In this document: positions 44,108 through 51,819 of the stretch, piece by piece
Layout of the letters: every line of letters starts with the position of its first letter
Numbering within the stretch: the first letter of the stretch is position 1
Assembly (NCBI GenBank): GCA_023400405.1
Contig: JAEXFD010000064.1
Location: 1 to 64,000 of the forward strand
DNA length: 64,000 bases
Source: Pseudomonadota bacterium
Lineage (GTDB): Bacteria > Pseudomonadota > Alphaproteobacteria > Sphingomonadales > Sphingomonadaceae
Direction of reading: 5' to 3'
Notes under the pieces: generated by a model
The model's database searches: none
Seen by the model: only the letters and a program-made list of their open reading frames with translations
What the model was told of the DNA's origin: nothing
Made by a program: the position numbers and the translations under genes

Positions 44108-44722
44108 ATGACAATAGTGACGGCCTCCCCGCGACGACGTCGGCGACAACCGGACGAGCTTCGCGCCGAGGCGATCGCCGCAGCCCGGAAGATCCTCGTC
44201 GAGGATGGACCCGCCGCCATCACGCTCCAAGCCGTAGCCGCAGCCCTTAGCATGACGCACGGCAGCATCACCCATCACTTCGGTACCGCCGCCAACCTTC
44301 AGGCGGCAGTGGCGGACGTACTGATCGAGCAGCTGCTGGCACGCGTTCGAAGCGGTGCACGTGCGCTGAAGGCCGAGACCATTGATGAGGCGGCTCTGGT
44401 CGATCTGGTGTTCGATGTGTTCGAGAAAACCGGCGTCGGCAGACTGATCGGCTTCCTCGCCGCTTCCGACAGCCCGCTCCTGCGGCCGCTGTTCGACAAA
44501 TTGGCGCGTCTCCCCCGCGACATCTCGACCGACGAGCAGCGAGGCTCGGCGTTCACCGAATTGGAGTTGCTCGCCGTCATCGAGAGCGTTGTTACGCCGG
44601 CGCTGAGCGCGTCCATTATCGGTGCAGATCTTCTGCGAGCGCTCAATCTCGAGCCATCCTCGATCCGACAACGTGTTGCCCGTAATCTCGCGGTTCAGCG
44701 CGCCATGCGAGCTGTCGAGTAG
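44108..44722 (+). CDS. TetR/AcrR family regulator of the efflux operon
   Basis: A 204-residue TetR-type regulator with the HTH region AITLQAVAAALSMTHGSITH and an unassigned ligand domain. It is divergent from the efflux operon with about 160 nt between, the usual place for a local repressor. The start is uncertain: the ATG at 44108 gives MTIVTASPRRRRRQPDEL and is preferred; a GTG at 44057 and an ATG at 44081 are also in frame, and none has a good ribosome site. Confidence 0.8.
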   Translation: MTIVTASPRRRRRQPDELRAEAIAAARKILVEDGPAAITLQAVAAALSMTHGSITHHFGTAANLQAAVADVLIEQLLARVRSGARALKAETIDEAALVDLVFDVFEKTGVGRLIGFLAASDSPLLRPLFDKLARLPRDISTDEQRGSAFTELELLAVIESVVTPALSASIIGADLLRALNLEPSSIRQRVARNLAVQRAMRAVE

Positions 44723-45016
44723 AAAGGCTCGGTCGGCGGGTAGACCCACTCTTACGCTAATCAGAACTGAACTGGGCGCCTGTGCCGATGAATCGGAACC
44801 CTCTTACGACGAACCCGCTCGAGCTGCCGTCCGACGATGCTCTAGATGCAGGACCCGCGGCCAGCCGTCGAGTGGACCCAGCGGCGTCGCTACCCAGTCC
44901 AGCGCCCGGATCCATCCAACATCTCGCCCGAGCCGGGCTGCAGATGGGGAAACGGAGTCCAGGCTGGGCGAGCGTAGGAAGGTCGGCGCCTCCCTCCCCC
45001 AGTGCTCACGGGATTA
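44723..45016. other. Intergenic stretch, nothing recognised
   Basis: About 290 nt between the TetR gene and the oxidoreductase pseudogene. No promoter, repeat or hairpin stands out and no frame is recognisable. Confidence 0.5.
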
Positions 45017-46060
45017 CTAGCGCGGGATGGTCAGTATCTCCCTCGGCACCGCCGCCCGCATAGAACAGGGCCGGCCGCACGCGTTGAGCGGCGCGCCCGT
45101 GTGGAGGCCCTCGACCACGTCCGGGTTGGACAGCGCCATGACGCCCAGCGTTTCCATGTCGGCGCGCCCTGCCGCCACATCCGCGCCGACCTGCTCGCGC
45201 AGTCGGCCTGGGCGATTGAGGATGATCGGCCCGCGATACAGGGCCCGCACGTCCGCCAGCATGTCGTCGCGCTCGGCATTGAGGACGTGGGGATAGTCAA
45301 GCCCGAGCGGATCGAATTCCGCCGCAAGGTAACGGTACAGCTCGTCATTGTCGCGGCCCGCGACGATGCTGCCGGTCGCGAGCTCGGATGCCAGCGAAGC
45401 GCCGTCCGCTCCAAGCCGATCGCGTCGGCAACGGCACGGACCACCTCCAGCGCGAAGCGCGCGCGGTTCTCCATCGAGCCGCCATATTCGTCGTTCGAGT
45501 GTTCGCGGCGGGGGCGAGAAACTGGTGCACCAGATAGCCATTGGCGTTGTGGACCTCCACGCAGTCTGCTCCTGCCTCCACCGGGGGGCGGGCGGCATGG
45601 GCGAAGTCCGCTACCGTCTGTTTGACCTCGGCAGTCGTCAGCGCACGCGGTGTCGGCACCGTCTGCATGCCAGCGGCGGTGAATATCTTCTCGCCCGCGG
45701 CGATGACGGAAGGCGCGACCGGCTGGCGGTGATGCGGCGTGTTGTCGGGTGCGCGCGGCGGTCGACGTGCCTCAGCTGAATGAAGAGGTGCCCGCCCGCC
45801 GCGTGCACGGCATCGGCGACCCCGCGCCAGCCGGCGACATGCGCGTCGGTGTAAATGCCTGGTGTCGACAGATCGCCCTACCCATCGTCGGACGGCTCCA
45901 TCCCCTCGGTGATGAGCAGGCCGAGCACCAAGCACTGCGCATCATAGGCGGCGGCGAGATCGCCGGGCGTGCCGTCCGGCCTCGCCCGGCTGCGCGCCAT
46001 GGGTGCCATCGCCAGCCGATGGGGGCAGGTGCATGTCGCAGTGCTCCGCGACTTGTCCGC
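45017..46060 (-). pseudogene. Old Yellow Enzyme-type flavin oxidoreductase, frameshifted
   Basis: Fragments of one NADH:flavin oxidoreductase/12-oxophytodienoate reductase gene are read in several minus-strand frames. These are LAMAPMARSRARPDGTPGDL, PVAPSVIAAGEKIFTAAGMQ, then EAGADCVEVHNANGYLVHQF (the FMN/substrate-site region), and ASELATGSIVAGRDNDELYR with a C-terminal GLHTGAPLNACGRP. At least three frameshifts separate them, so the gene is dead. It is the last cargo of the island before the degraded right end. Confidence 0.8.
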
Positions 46061-46553
46061 ACGCTTGCTACACGCCTCCACCACCTCGCGATTAGCGGTG
46101 ACGACCCGCCGGCCGCGACGAGGTTGGCGAATGCCTCAGGCGCGGCGGTCGGCGTCACGCGTTGCACGCTCTCACACATCGGCATGGCGAGCGCGCGCTT
46201 CCGTCAGAAGCCGCCGCGACGCGTGCCGCCTGCCCCGCCGTCTGATCCCCGATGGGGAAAGAGACAGCGTCTACCGGGCTTTTTTCAGCAGCCACGAACG
46301 GTTGTGAAACCGCTCGCGGAGGCCGCTTTCGACCGTTCCGATCCTGAAAGCTGCCAGGCAGAAATGTCCCCAAGGCCGCCGTTCAACCGCCGGCCAAACT
46401 TGCTTTGAATCGTGGCTTCGAATACGGTGCACGCAGTCGAACTGAGCCGCCAAGCGACGGTTTTCAGGCGAAAAAGTCGACGTGGTACATTCCGGGGTAT
46501 CGCGAGAAGTGGGCCGAGACAGGAGCGCGGAATATCAACCGCTTAGTGCCTGA
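46061..46553. other. Degraded right end of the island
   Basis: About 490 nt without an intact gene. Short frames on the minus strand (for example one containing RPWGHFCLAAFRIGTVESG) look like decayed repeat-associated sequence. CGTGGTAC at 46481-46488 repeats the motif near the left end. A stretch around 46405 (AATCGTGGCTTCGAATAC) resembles that at 33070-33095. Confidence 0.5.
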
Positions 46554-46577
46554 GTTCGAATCCCTCCCGCTCCGCCA
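46554..46577 (+). repeat. attR: copy of the tRNA-Ser 3' end
   Basis: An exact 24-nt copy of 8911-8934 (tRNA-Ser T-arm and acceptor 3' strand with CCA), with no tRNA 5' half beside it. The flanking bases differ from those at the left copy. A second integrase gene begins about 150 nt to its right, as if another element had inserted at the same site. Confidence 0.9.
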
Positions 46578-46730
46578 TTTACGCCCTCAGCAGGGCTCGC
46601 CAAACCCCCTAAGAACTGCTATAAAACCGCAGAAATCAGCGGTTTTTTCGTTCCGCTGCGTTTCACTCAATCCGACACGATCTCACATCAAGTGTGGGGA
46701 AAAGTGTGGGGAAGAAAGAGGCGAGATGCC

Positions 46731-47936
46731 ATGGGAAAGCTCACTGCCGTCAAAATTCGGTCGCTGACCGAGCCCGGCCGATACTCGGACGGCGACGGCC
46801 TGTTCCTCGAGATCAATGGCAAAGGAGCCGCCAGCTGGATTCTGCGCGTACAGAATAACGGCAAGCGACAGGATATCGGGCTGGGCTCGACAAAGTCCGT
46901 GTCGCTGAAGGACGCACGCGATGCAGCCTTCGCTACGCGGCAAAAGATCGCGCAAGGAATCAATCCCGTCGCTGAGCGAAAGCAGGAACGCCAGGCGATC
47001 CCGACTTTCCGCGAGGCTGCCAAGCTGGTTCACGAAGAGCACGAAAAGGCGTGGAAGAACGGCAAGCATCAGAACCAGTGGATTGCGACCCTAACGACCT
47101 ACGCCTTCCCCAAGATTGGCGACCTGACCGTCGATAAGATCGAGGGGCCAGCCATTCGGGACGTGCTAATCCCGATCTGGCTGTCCAAGCCGGAGACCGC
47201 GAGGCGGGTACGGCAACGTATTGGGACTGTTCTCGATTGGGCTTGCGCCAAAGGGTTTCGGGCCACCGAAGCGCCCATGCGGTCGGTCTTCAAAGGGTTG
47301 CCTCGTCAGCCCAAGAAGGACGGGCACTTCGCCGCGATGCCCTACGCGGACGTTCCGGCTTTCGTCGAAAAGCTTGGAGAACGTGAATCCGTGGGGCGGC
47401 TTGCACTGGAAGCGCTCATTTTGACCGCTACAGGATCCGGAGAGATCCGCGGTGCCACTTGGGCGGAGCTTGATCTGAGAGCCGCGTTGTGGACCATCCC
47501 CGCCGCCCGCATGAAGATGGGCAAAGTCCATATCGTGCCGCTGTCACCGGAGGCCGTCGCCGTGTTCGAACGCGCCCAGCGCTATAGAGCGGGTGTCGGC
47601 GATCTCGTGTTTCCCGGTCAGGATGTGAAGAAACCCCTTTCCGACATGACCCTGCTCAAGATCCTGCGTGACATGGAGCTTATGGTGACCGTGCACGGAT
47701 TCCGATCCGCTTTCCGGGATTGGGTGGCGGAGCAGACGGACTATTCGGGCGAAGTGGCAGAGGCCGCGCTCGCCCACACCGTGTCGAACAAGGTCGAAGC
47801 AGCCTACCGCCGGACCGACTTTCTCGACAAACGCCGTCTTCTCATGCGTGACTGGGCAACCTTCTGTAAGAAGGTACCCGCTCCGTCGGAGGAGGAGCGG
47901 GTAGAGAAATCAAGCGTCGCGCTTCCGCCGCACTAG
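46731..47936 (+). CDS. P4-type tyrosine integrase with lost catalytic arginine
   Basis: A 401-residue DUF4102/P4-type integrase: MGKLTAVKIRSLTEPGRYSD at the start, then the core-binding domain and catalytic domain. HGFRSAF, LAHTVSNK and the Tyr region EAAYRRTD are present. However, the first catalytic arginine, normally in TATRSGE, is glycine (residue 235; codon GGA at 47433-47435), so it is probably inactive. It is a distinct lineage from the island integrase at 9118. Its 3' end overlaps the converging rtcA gene by 27 nt. Confidence 0.9.
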   Translation: MGKLTAVKIRSLTEPGRYSDGDGLFLEINGKGAASWILRVQNNGKRQDIGLGSTKSVSLKDARDAAFATRQKIAQGINPVAERKQERQAIPTFREAAKLVHEEHEKAWKNGKHQNQWIATLTTYAFPKIGDLTVDKIEGPAIRDVLIPIWLSKPETARRVRQRIGTVLDWACAKGFRATEAPMRSVFKGLPRQPKKDGHFAAMPYADVPAFVEKLGERESVGRLALEALILTATGSGEIRGATWAELDLRAALWTIPAARMKMGKVHIVPLSPEAVAVFERAQRYRAGVGDLVFPGQDVKKPLSDMTLLKILRDMELMVTVHGFRSAFRDWVAEQTDYSGEVAEAALAHTVSNKVEAAYRRTDFLDKRRLLMRDWATFCKKVPAPSEEERVEKSSVALPPH

Positions 47937-48935
47937 GTGGCAGCCGTTCGACTGTTGTTCGAACATCCAACGTTGACCGGTGAAGCGCTCGATGATGTCG
48001 CGTGCGGTAAGCGCATGCTGGCTCGGCTTCACCGTAGTGAAGCTGCCACCGCCCGCCAGCGCGAAAGGCAGCAGAAGCTGATCCGCCAAGTAAGGCCCGG
48101 CGAATGCATCGGAAGCGAGAAACCCGGCCATGCGATGCGCCGCCGTCTTGGCAAGCGACTCCGCCGACAGGCCCAGCTTGCCGAAACCCGTGACGACCTC
48201 CGTCGCATGCTCGAACACCGCCTCGAGCAACAAGACGTTGCCCGGGCCTTGCTCATCCGGGAGCTGCCGCACCGCCAACGCATCCTCCGGCCAGTCCGGC
48301 AGCAGCTTGCGCACAGTCGCGATCTCGCGCTCGGCGATGTTGGGCGCCAGCGCCGCGAACAATGCCGTGGCGGATACGGACTGGAGCGCACCGCGATCGA
48401 GGCAGTCGATCGGCGCCAGCGTGTCCGGCACGATATCCACCTCGATCCGTCCCCCACCGCGCGGATAGAAGCCGTGGCGGACGAGCCGCATCTCGATCTG
48501 CGCGCCCATTCGACGCACCACCGGCACGAATGCCTTCGCCATGAAGTCGAACGGCGGCGCCAACATGTTGTGTGTGCCACCCTCAAGGACGAGCCGCGAG
48601 GGTCCGCCGGCCAGCAGCAGCGGCATCAGCAGCGTCTGGAAGACCAGTCCGGTGCTCCCCGCGGTACCCACCGCGAAGTGATATTCGCCGGGTGTGACGC
48701 GGCCAGGCGTAAAGGTGAAGTCGGACGCGCCGACCGCCACGCCCTCGCAGGCCGCGCTGCCGATCGCGCACGCGGCCTCGATCGCAGTGACGTGCTGACG
48801 CATCAGCCCCGGCTTCTCGCGCTTGCCGCGCGCATTGGTGATGCGGAAGGGTTGCCCGGTGACGAGCGACAGCGCGCAGCTGTTGCGCACCACCTGTCCG
48901 CCGCCTTCGCCTTCCGATCCGTCGATGATGATCAT
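47910..48935 (-). CDS. rtcA: RNA 3'-terminal phosphate cyclase
   Basis: RtcA converts RNA 3'-phosphate ends to 2',3'-cyclic phosphates using ATP, preparing or protecting ends for RtcB. The 341-residue protein starts MIIIDGSEGEGGGQVVRNSC, has the family loop RKREKPGL-like region (ARGKREKPGLMRQH), a second HGFYPRGGG motif, and the catalytic His in KPSQHALTARDI. It overlaps the upstream nucleotidyltransferase gene by 4 nt. It is the last gene of the sigma-54-controlled RNA-repair operon. Confidence 0.95.
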   Translation of the reverse strand: MIIIDGSEGEGGGQVVRNSCALSLVTGQPFRITNARGKREKPGLMRQHVTAIEAACAIGSAACEGVAVGASDFTFTPGRVTPGEYHFAVGTAGSTGLVFQTLLMPLLLAGGPSRLVLEGGTHNMLAPPFDFMAKAFVPVVRRMGAQIEMRLVRHGFYPRGGGRIEVDIVPDTLAPIDCLDRGALQSVSATALFAALAPNIAEREIATVRKLLPDWPEDALAVRQLPDEQGPGNVLLLEAVFEHATEVVTGFGKLGLSAESLAKTAAHRMAGFLASDAFAGPYLADQLLLPFALAGGGSFTTVKPSQHALTARDIIERFTGQRWMFEQQSNGCHLVRRKRDA

Positions 48936-49726
48936 GTGTTTGTCAGTTCAAGAAAGAGTTGATCCGCGCGATCGACGAAGCGATCGCGCAGCTTGCGTGC
49001 CGGCAGCTCGCCTGCCCGATCGAGCTCGCCGCGGATCAGCGCATCGATCTCAGGAAGCCGGGCACCGTTCGCACGTTCGTTGGTGCGCGCCTTGACCTCA
49101 ACCAGCGCATTGATCTGCTCTACGAGCGTCGACGACAGATCGCTGGCGGCGACCAGCGCCTGCAGGTTCATCGGCGGGCGCGATGCCGGGTTCAGCCGGA
49201 TTGCACGGATCGCCAGCGCCGGGCGCAGTGCGTAGAAATACTTCTTCACCGGCACTGCATCACCACCATCGAGCCACCGATCCGCAGCCAGCTTGCCCGA
49301 TCGTGCATAGTGATACGCAATCGCGCGCGGATTGAGCAGATCGTCCGCGAGGCTCCTCAACCGGTCGACAAAGGGATCGTCGGGCCGGTAGCGGATCGGC
49401 GATTCGATCCACTCGCTCACAACCGCATTCGACTTGAGCAGCAGGACGAGCGCTTTGCGCGCGTCCCAGCCGTTCAGATCGATCTCGTCCTCGATCGGCG
49501 TCTCGATCACGTCGCGGCCGGGCACGAGCGACAGATACCAGTCGCGCGGGCGGACATAGAGGAAGCGAACGTCGTAATCGCTGTCGGGCGAGGGGAAGCC
49601 CCAGGCACGCGAACCGGATTCGATCGCGAGCAGCAGGCGCACGCCATTATCCGCCTCGATCCGGTCGAGGCGCGTTTCGATCTCGCGCCGCACGGTGGGA
49701 GGGATGGTCTTGTCAGCCTGCGTCAT
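48932..49726 (-). CDS. YcgL-type nucleotidyltransferase of the RNA-repair operon
   Basis: A 264-residue protein with the polymerase-beta-type nucleotidyltransferase motif LLAIESGSRAWGFPSPDSDY, as in the COG3541 (YcgL) family. The C-terminal half is helical with KKYFYALRPALAIRAI. Members of this family are often encoded beside rtcB/rtcA, but their substrate is not established; acting on tRNA or Y RNA ends is an attractive guess. It is translationally coupled to rtcA. Start at 49726 or 49738; the ribosome site is weak in either case. Confidence 0.82.
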   Translation of the reverse strand: MTQADKTIPPTVRREIETRLDRIEADNGVRLLLAIESGSRAWGFPSPDSDYDVRFLYVRPRDWYLSLVPGRDVIETPIEDEIDLNGWDARKALVLLLKSNAVVSEWIESPIRYRPDDPFVDRLRSLADDLLNPRAIAYHYARSGKLAADRWLDGGDAVPVKKYFYALRPALAIRAIRLNPASRPPMNLQALVAASDLSSTLVEQINALVEVKARTNERANGARLPEIDALIRGELDRAGELPARKLRDRFVDRADQLFLELTNT

Positions 49727-49840
49727 CTTTCTTCTCATCAAACCTGCAGGTGCGCCGCACGCCCGTTACCGGGCGGCGACGCATCCTTTACGGCCCTTTC
49801 GGGAAAATCGGCGGTGTGCACGCCGGGCTGACGAGAGCTT

Positions 49841-51067
49841 TTAGCCCTTCACGCACACCACCTGCTTCAGCGTATGGACGATCTCGACCAGGTCGGCCTG
49901 CGCCGCCATCACGGCTTCGATCGGCTTGTACGCCTTCGGCGTTTCATCAATGACGCCTTCGTCCTTGCGGCACTCGACGCCCGCGGTGTCGCGGATGTGC
50001 TCGTCGAGCGTCACCAGCTTCTTGGCCGCGGTGCGGGACATCACACGCCCCGCGCCATGGCTGCAGCTGTCGAACGACTCCGCATTGCCGAGGCCGCGCA
50101 CGATGAACGACTTGGCGCCCATCGAGCCGGGGATGATCCCCAACACGCCCTTGGCTGCGCGGACCGCGCCCTTGCGGGTGACCAGCACATTCTCACCGAA
50201 GTGATTCTCGCGCTGGACGTAATTGTGGTGGCAGTTGACTGCCTCCAGCTCCGCATCGAATGGCTTGGCGATCTGCCCGCGCAGCGCACGAATGACATTG
50301 GTCATCATCATCCGACGATTGAGCGCCGCAAAGTCCTGCGCCCAGCCGACCGCCTCGACATAGTCATCGAAATGTTCGGTCCCCTCCGGGAAATAGGCGA
50401 GGTCCTGATCGGGCAAGTTGATGTACCACTTGCGCATGTCCTGCTTCGCCAGCTCAATGAAGAAGCTGCCGATCGCATTGCCGATTCCGCGCGAGCCCGA
50501 ATGGAGCATCACCCACACGCGCTGCTCCCCGTCGAGGCACAGCTCGATGAAGTGGTTGCCCGTCCCGAGCGTGCCCAAATGCACCAGGTTGTTGGTGTTC
50601 TTGAGCCGCGGGTACTTGTCGGTGATGCGCTGGAAGCGCGTCGCCAGGGTGGCCCAGGCCTCGACAATCGCCGCGGGCGGATCGCCCCACGAGCCCTTGT
50701 CGCGCTTGCCACGGCCGACATCGCGGCCGTGCGGCACCGCCTGCTCGATCGCCGAGCGGATGCCCTCCAGATTGTCGGGCAGGTCGCTCGCCACCAGCGA
50801 CGTGCGCGCCGCCATCATGCCGCAGCCGATATCGACACCGACCGCCGCCGGGATCACCGCGCCCTTGGTCGGGATCACCGAACCCACAGTCGCGCCGATG
50901 CCGACATGGACGTCAGGCATCGCGGCGACGTGCTTGAACACGAACGGCATCTGCGCCGCGCGCGACAACTGCGCGCGCGCTTCGTCCTCGACCGGCACGC
51001 CGCGGGTCCACATCTTGATCGGCACGCCGCCCTCGACGTGCTGGAAGTCATACAAAGCTTCGGTCAT
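49841..51067 (-). CDS. rtcB: RNA-splicing ligase RtcB
   Basis: RtcB joins RNA 2',3'-cyclic phosphate or 3'-phosphate ends to 5'-OH ends with GTP and manganese. The 408-residue protein keeps the metal and guanylation residues: DVHVGIGATVG, GVDIGCGMMA, NCHHNYVQRENHFG, and SCSHGAGRVMSR with the guanylated His. GGAGG lies 6 nt before the ATG at 51067. It begins 25 nt after the last Y-RNA unit of the array and is followed by the nucleotidyltransferase and rtcA genes. Confidence 0.96.
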   Translation of the reverse strand: MTEALYDFQHVEGGVPIKMWTRGVPVEDEARAQLSRAAQMPFVFKHVAAMPDVHVGIGATVGSVIPTKGAVIPAAVGVDIGCGMMAARTSLVASDLPDNLEGIRSAIEQAVPHGRDVGRGKRDKGSWGDPPAAIVEAWATLATRFQRITDKYPRLKNTNNLVHLGTLGTGNHFIELCLDGEQRVWVMLHSGSRGIGNAIGSFFIELAKQDMRKWYINLPDQDLAYFPEGTEHFDDYVEAVGWAQDFAALNRRMMMTNVIRALRGQIAKPFDAELEAVNCHHNYVQRENHFGENVLVTRKGAVRAAKGVLGIIPGSMGAKSFIVRGLGNAESFDSCSHGAGRVMSRTAAKKLVTLDEHIRDTAGVECRKDEGVIDETPKAYKPIEAVMAAQADLVEIVHTLKQVVCVKG

Positions 51068-51091
51068 CTCGACCTCCTTCAACGCGATCAT

Positions 51092-51196
51092 GGTGCCGGC
51101 GACGATGATTGGCGAGACATCCCGGGCGAACCCGGGGGCGGGGTCGAACCGCCTCGGCCTTTCGGCCTTACCCATGTAGTCCCACCGGCATTCGCC
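51092..51196 (-). ncRNA. Y-RNA-like unit E (nearest rtcB)
   Basis: It begins with GGCGAATGCC at 51196. The stem is formed by GGTGGGAC pairing with GTCTCGCC (8 bp with G-U pairs), followed by a TCGTCG-rich tail that can pair with GGCGA. Inside are a hairpin GGCC-GAAA-GGCC, a T-arm GGCGG/TTCGACC/CCGCC and a closed hairpin CCCGGG-TTCG-CCCGGG in the place of the acceptor stem. The D-arm seems absent, so this is the most reduced of the five units. Confidence 0.75.
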
Positions 51197-51215
51197 AGCG
51201 TTTCATTTGTCCTGT

Positions 51216-51337
51216 GCCGACGACGATCGGTGGCGAGACATTTCCCTGAGCTATCCGGTTTCCCGGAGGCGGAGTTGGACCGCCGACCTCCCACATCACT
51301 GCGGGCGCTCTGACCTGTAGTCCCGCCGGCATTCGCC
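51216..51337 (-). ncRNA. Y-RNA-like unit D with D-loop-permuted tRNA module
   Basis: It begins GGCGAATGCC at 51337. Stem GGCGGGAC pairs with GTCTCGCC. The enclosed module is a nearly complete tRNA cut in the D-loop: GAGC, anticodon-like arm CCCGC/AGTGAT/GTGGG, variable GAGGTC, T-arm GGCGG/TCCAACT/CCGCC, a 5-bp acceptor closed by a GAAA tetraloop (TCCGG-GAAA-CCGGA), the TA linker and GCTC that pairs with the first GAGC. Confidence 0.82.
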
Positions 51338-51350
51338 AGCTTCGAAATAT

Positions 51351-51487
51351 CTGCGGCGACGAGGCAGTGGTGAAACAAGGCCCGTGTCCTGTCCTCTAGA
51401 CGACGAACCGGTCCGCAATGCGGTGCCGGCCCGGCAGGATTCGAACCCGCGTCTCGGGCGTGCCATGTAGTTCCACCCGCATTCGCC
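51351..51487 (-). ncRNA. Y-RNA-like unit C with tRNA-Glu-like module
   Basis: It begins GGCGAATGC at 51487. Stem GGTGGAAC pairs with GTTTCACC (8 bp). The module starts with a 3' anticodon strand (GCCCG), T-arm GCGGG/TTCGAAT/CCTGC and an acceptor-like stem (CCGGGCC with GGACCGG, one mismatch). It continues with a D-arm, TCGTCTAGAGGACAGGACAC, almost identical to bacterial tRNA-Glu, and CGGGC that pairs with GCCCG. The opening is in the anticodon loop. Confidence 0.8.
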
Positions 51488-51492
51488 GCATT

Positions 51493-51635
51493 CACGACGA
51501 CAAAAGGTGGGAAGGACCGCCCCGAAAGGCCGGTGCTCTAACCAGCTGAGCTACGCGCCCGAACGAATCGAAGGTCCGGCAGGATTCGAACCCGCGACAC
51601 CCGCATTAGCAATGTAGTCCTTCCCGGCATTCGCC
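51493..51635 (-). ncRNA. Y-RNA-like unit B with permuted tRNA module
   Basis: It begins GGCGAATGCC at 51635. GGGAAGGAC pairs perfectly with GTCCTTCCC (9 bp). The module starts in the variable region and runs through T-arm GCGGG/TTCGAAT/CCTGC, an acceptor-like hairpin (CCGGAC with GTTCGG), TA, a complete D-arm GCTCAGCTGGTTAGAGC, and an anticodon-like arm around CTTTCGG. Its tail contains GTCGTCG, as in the other units. Confidence 0.8.
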
Positions 51636-51654
51636 ATGATGTTCGTGTTGGGCC

Positions 51655-51806
51655 GCGGCGACAAGGGTGACGAGAACGTCCTTGAGCTACCGCTGCAACG
51701 GGGGGACTCGAACCCCATCTCCCGTTCAGCATTGCTGCCTCCCGGGCGCTCTACGCTGGACTTTCGGGCTTCCCCTTGGAGCAATGTAATCCCGTCGGCA
51801 TTCGCC
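51655..51806 (-). ncRNA. Y-RNA-like unit A (nearest rsr), D-loop-permuted
   Basis: It begins GGCGAATGCC at 51806, 14 nt after the rsr stop codon. GACGGGA pairs with TCTCGTC (7 bp). The module has GTAGAGC, an arm CCCG...CGGG, T-arm GGGG/TTCGAGT/CCCC, a closed acceptor hairpin CCG-TTGCAG-CGG and TAGCTCAAGG, whose GCTC pairs with GAGC at the start. It is therefore opened in the D-loop, like unit D. Confidence 0.8.
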
Positions 51807-51819
51807 GCGACCCTGTTCG

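Larger units (their letters stand above)
8911..46577. mobile_element. Integrative mobilisable island in tRNA-Ser
   Basis: A 37.7-kb element bounded by a 24-bp direct repeat equal to the tRNA-Ser 3' end (8911-8934 and 46554-46577). A tyrosine integrase starts about 180 nt inside the left end, as in P4-like islands. It carries a relaxase, an oriT and TraC/TraD but no type IV secretion genes, so it should be mobilisable rather than self-transmissible. It also carries ArdC and AlpA-type accessory genes and several cargo blocks. The right end (45-46.5 kb) is decayed, but the att repeat itself is intact. Confidence 0.88.

Noticed and set aside
46155..46453. Short frames at the island right end
   Set aside because: They lie in degraded sequence between a pseudogene and attR and have no recognisable domain.
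51092..51806. Regularly spaced repeats that might be taken for a CRISPR array
   Set aside because: The spacing is about 145 nt, the repeats vary and each pairs with its own downstream end around a tRNA-like module; there are no cas genes. A Y-RNA array explains it better.
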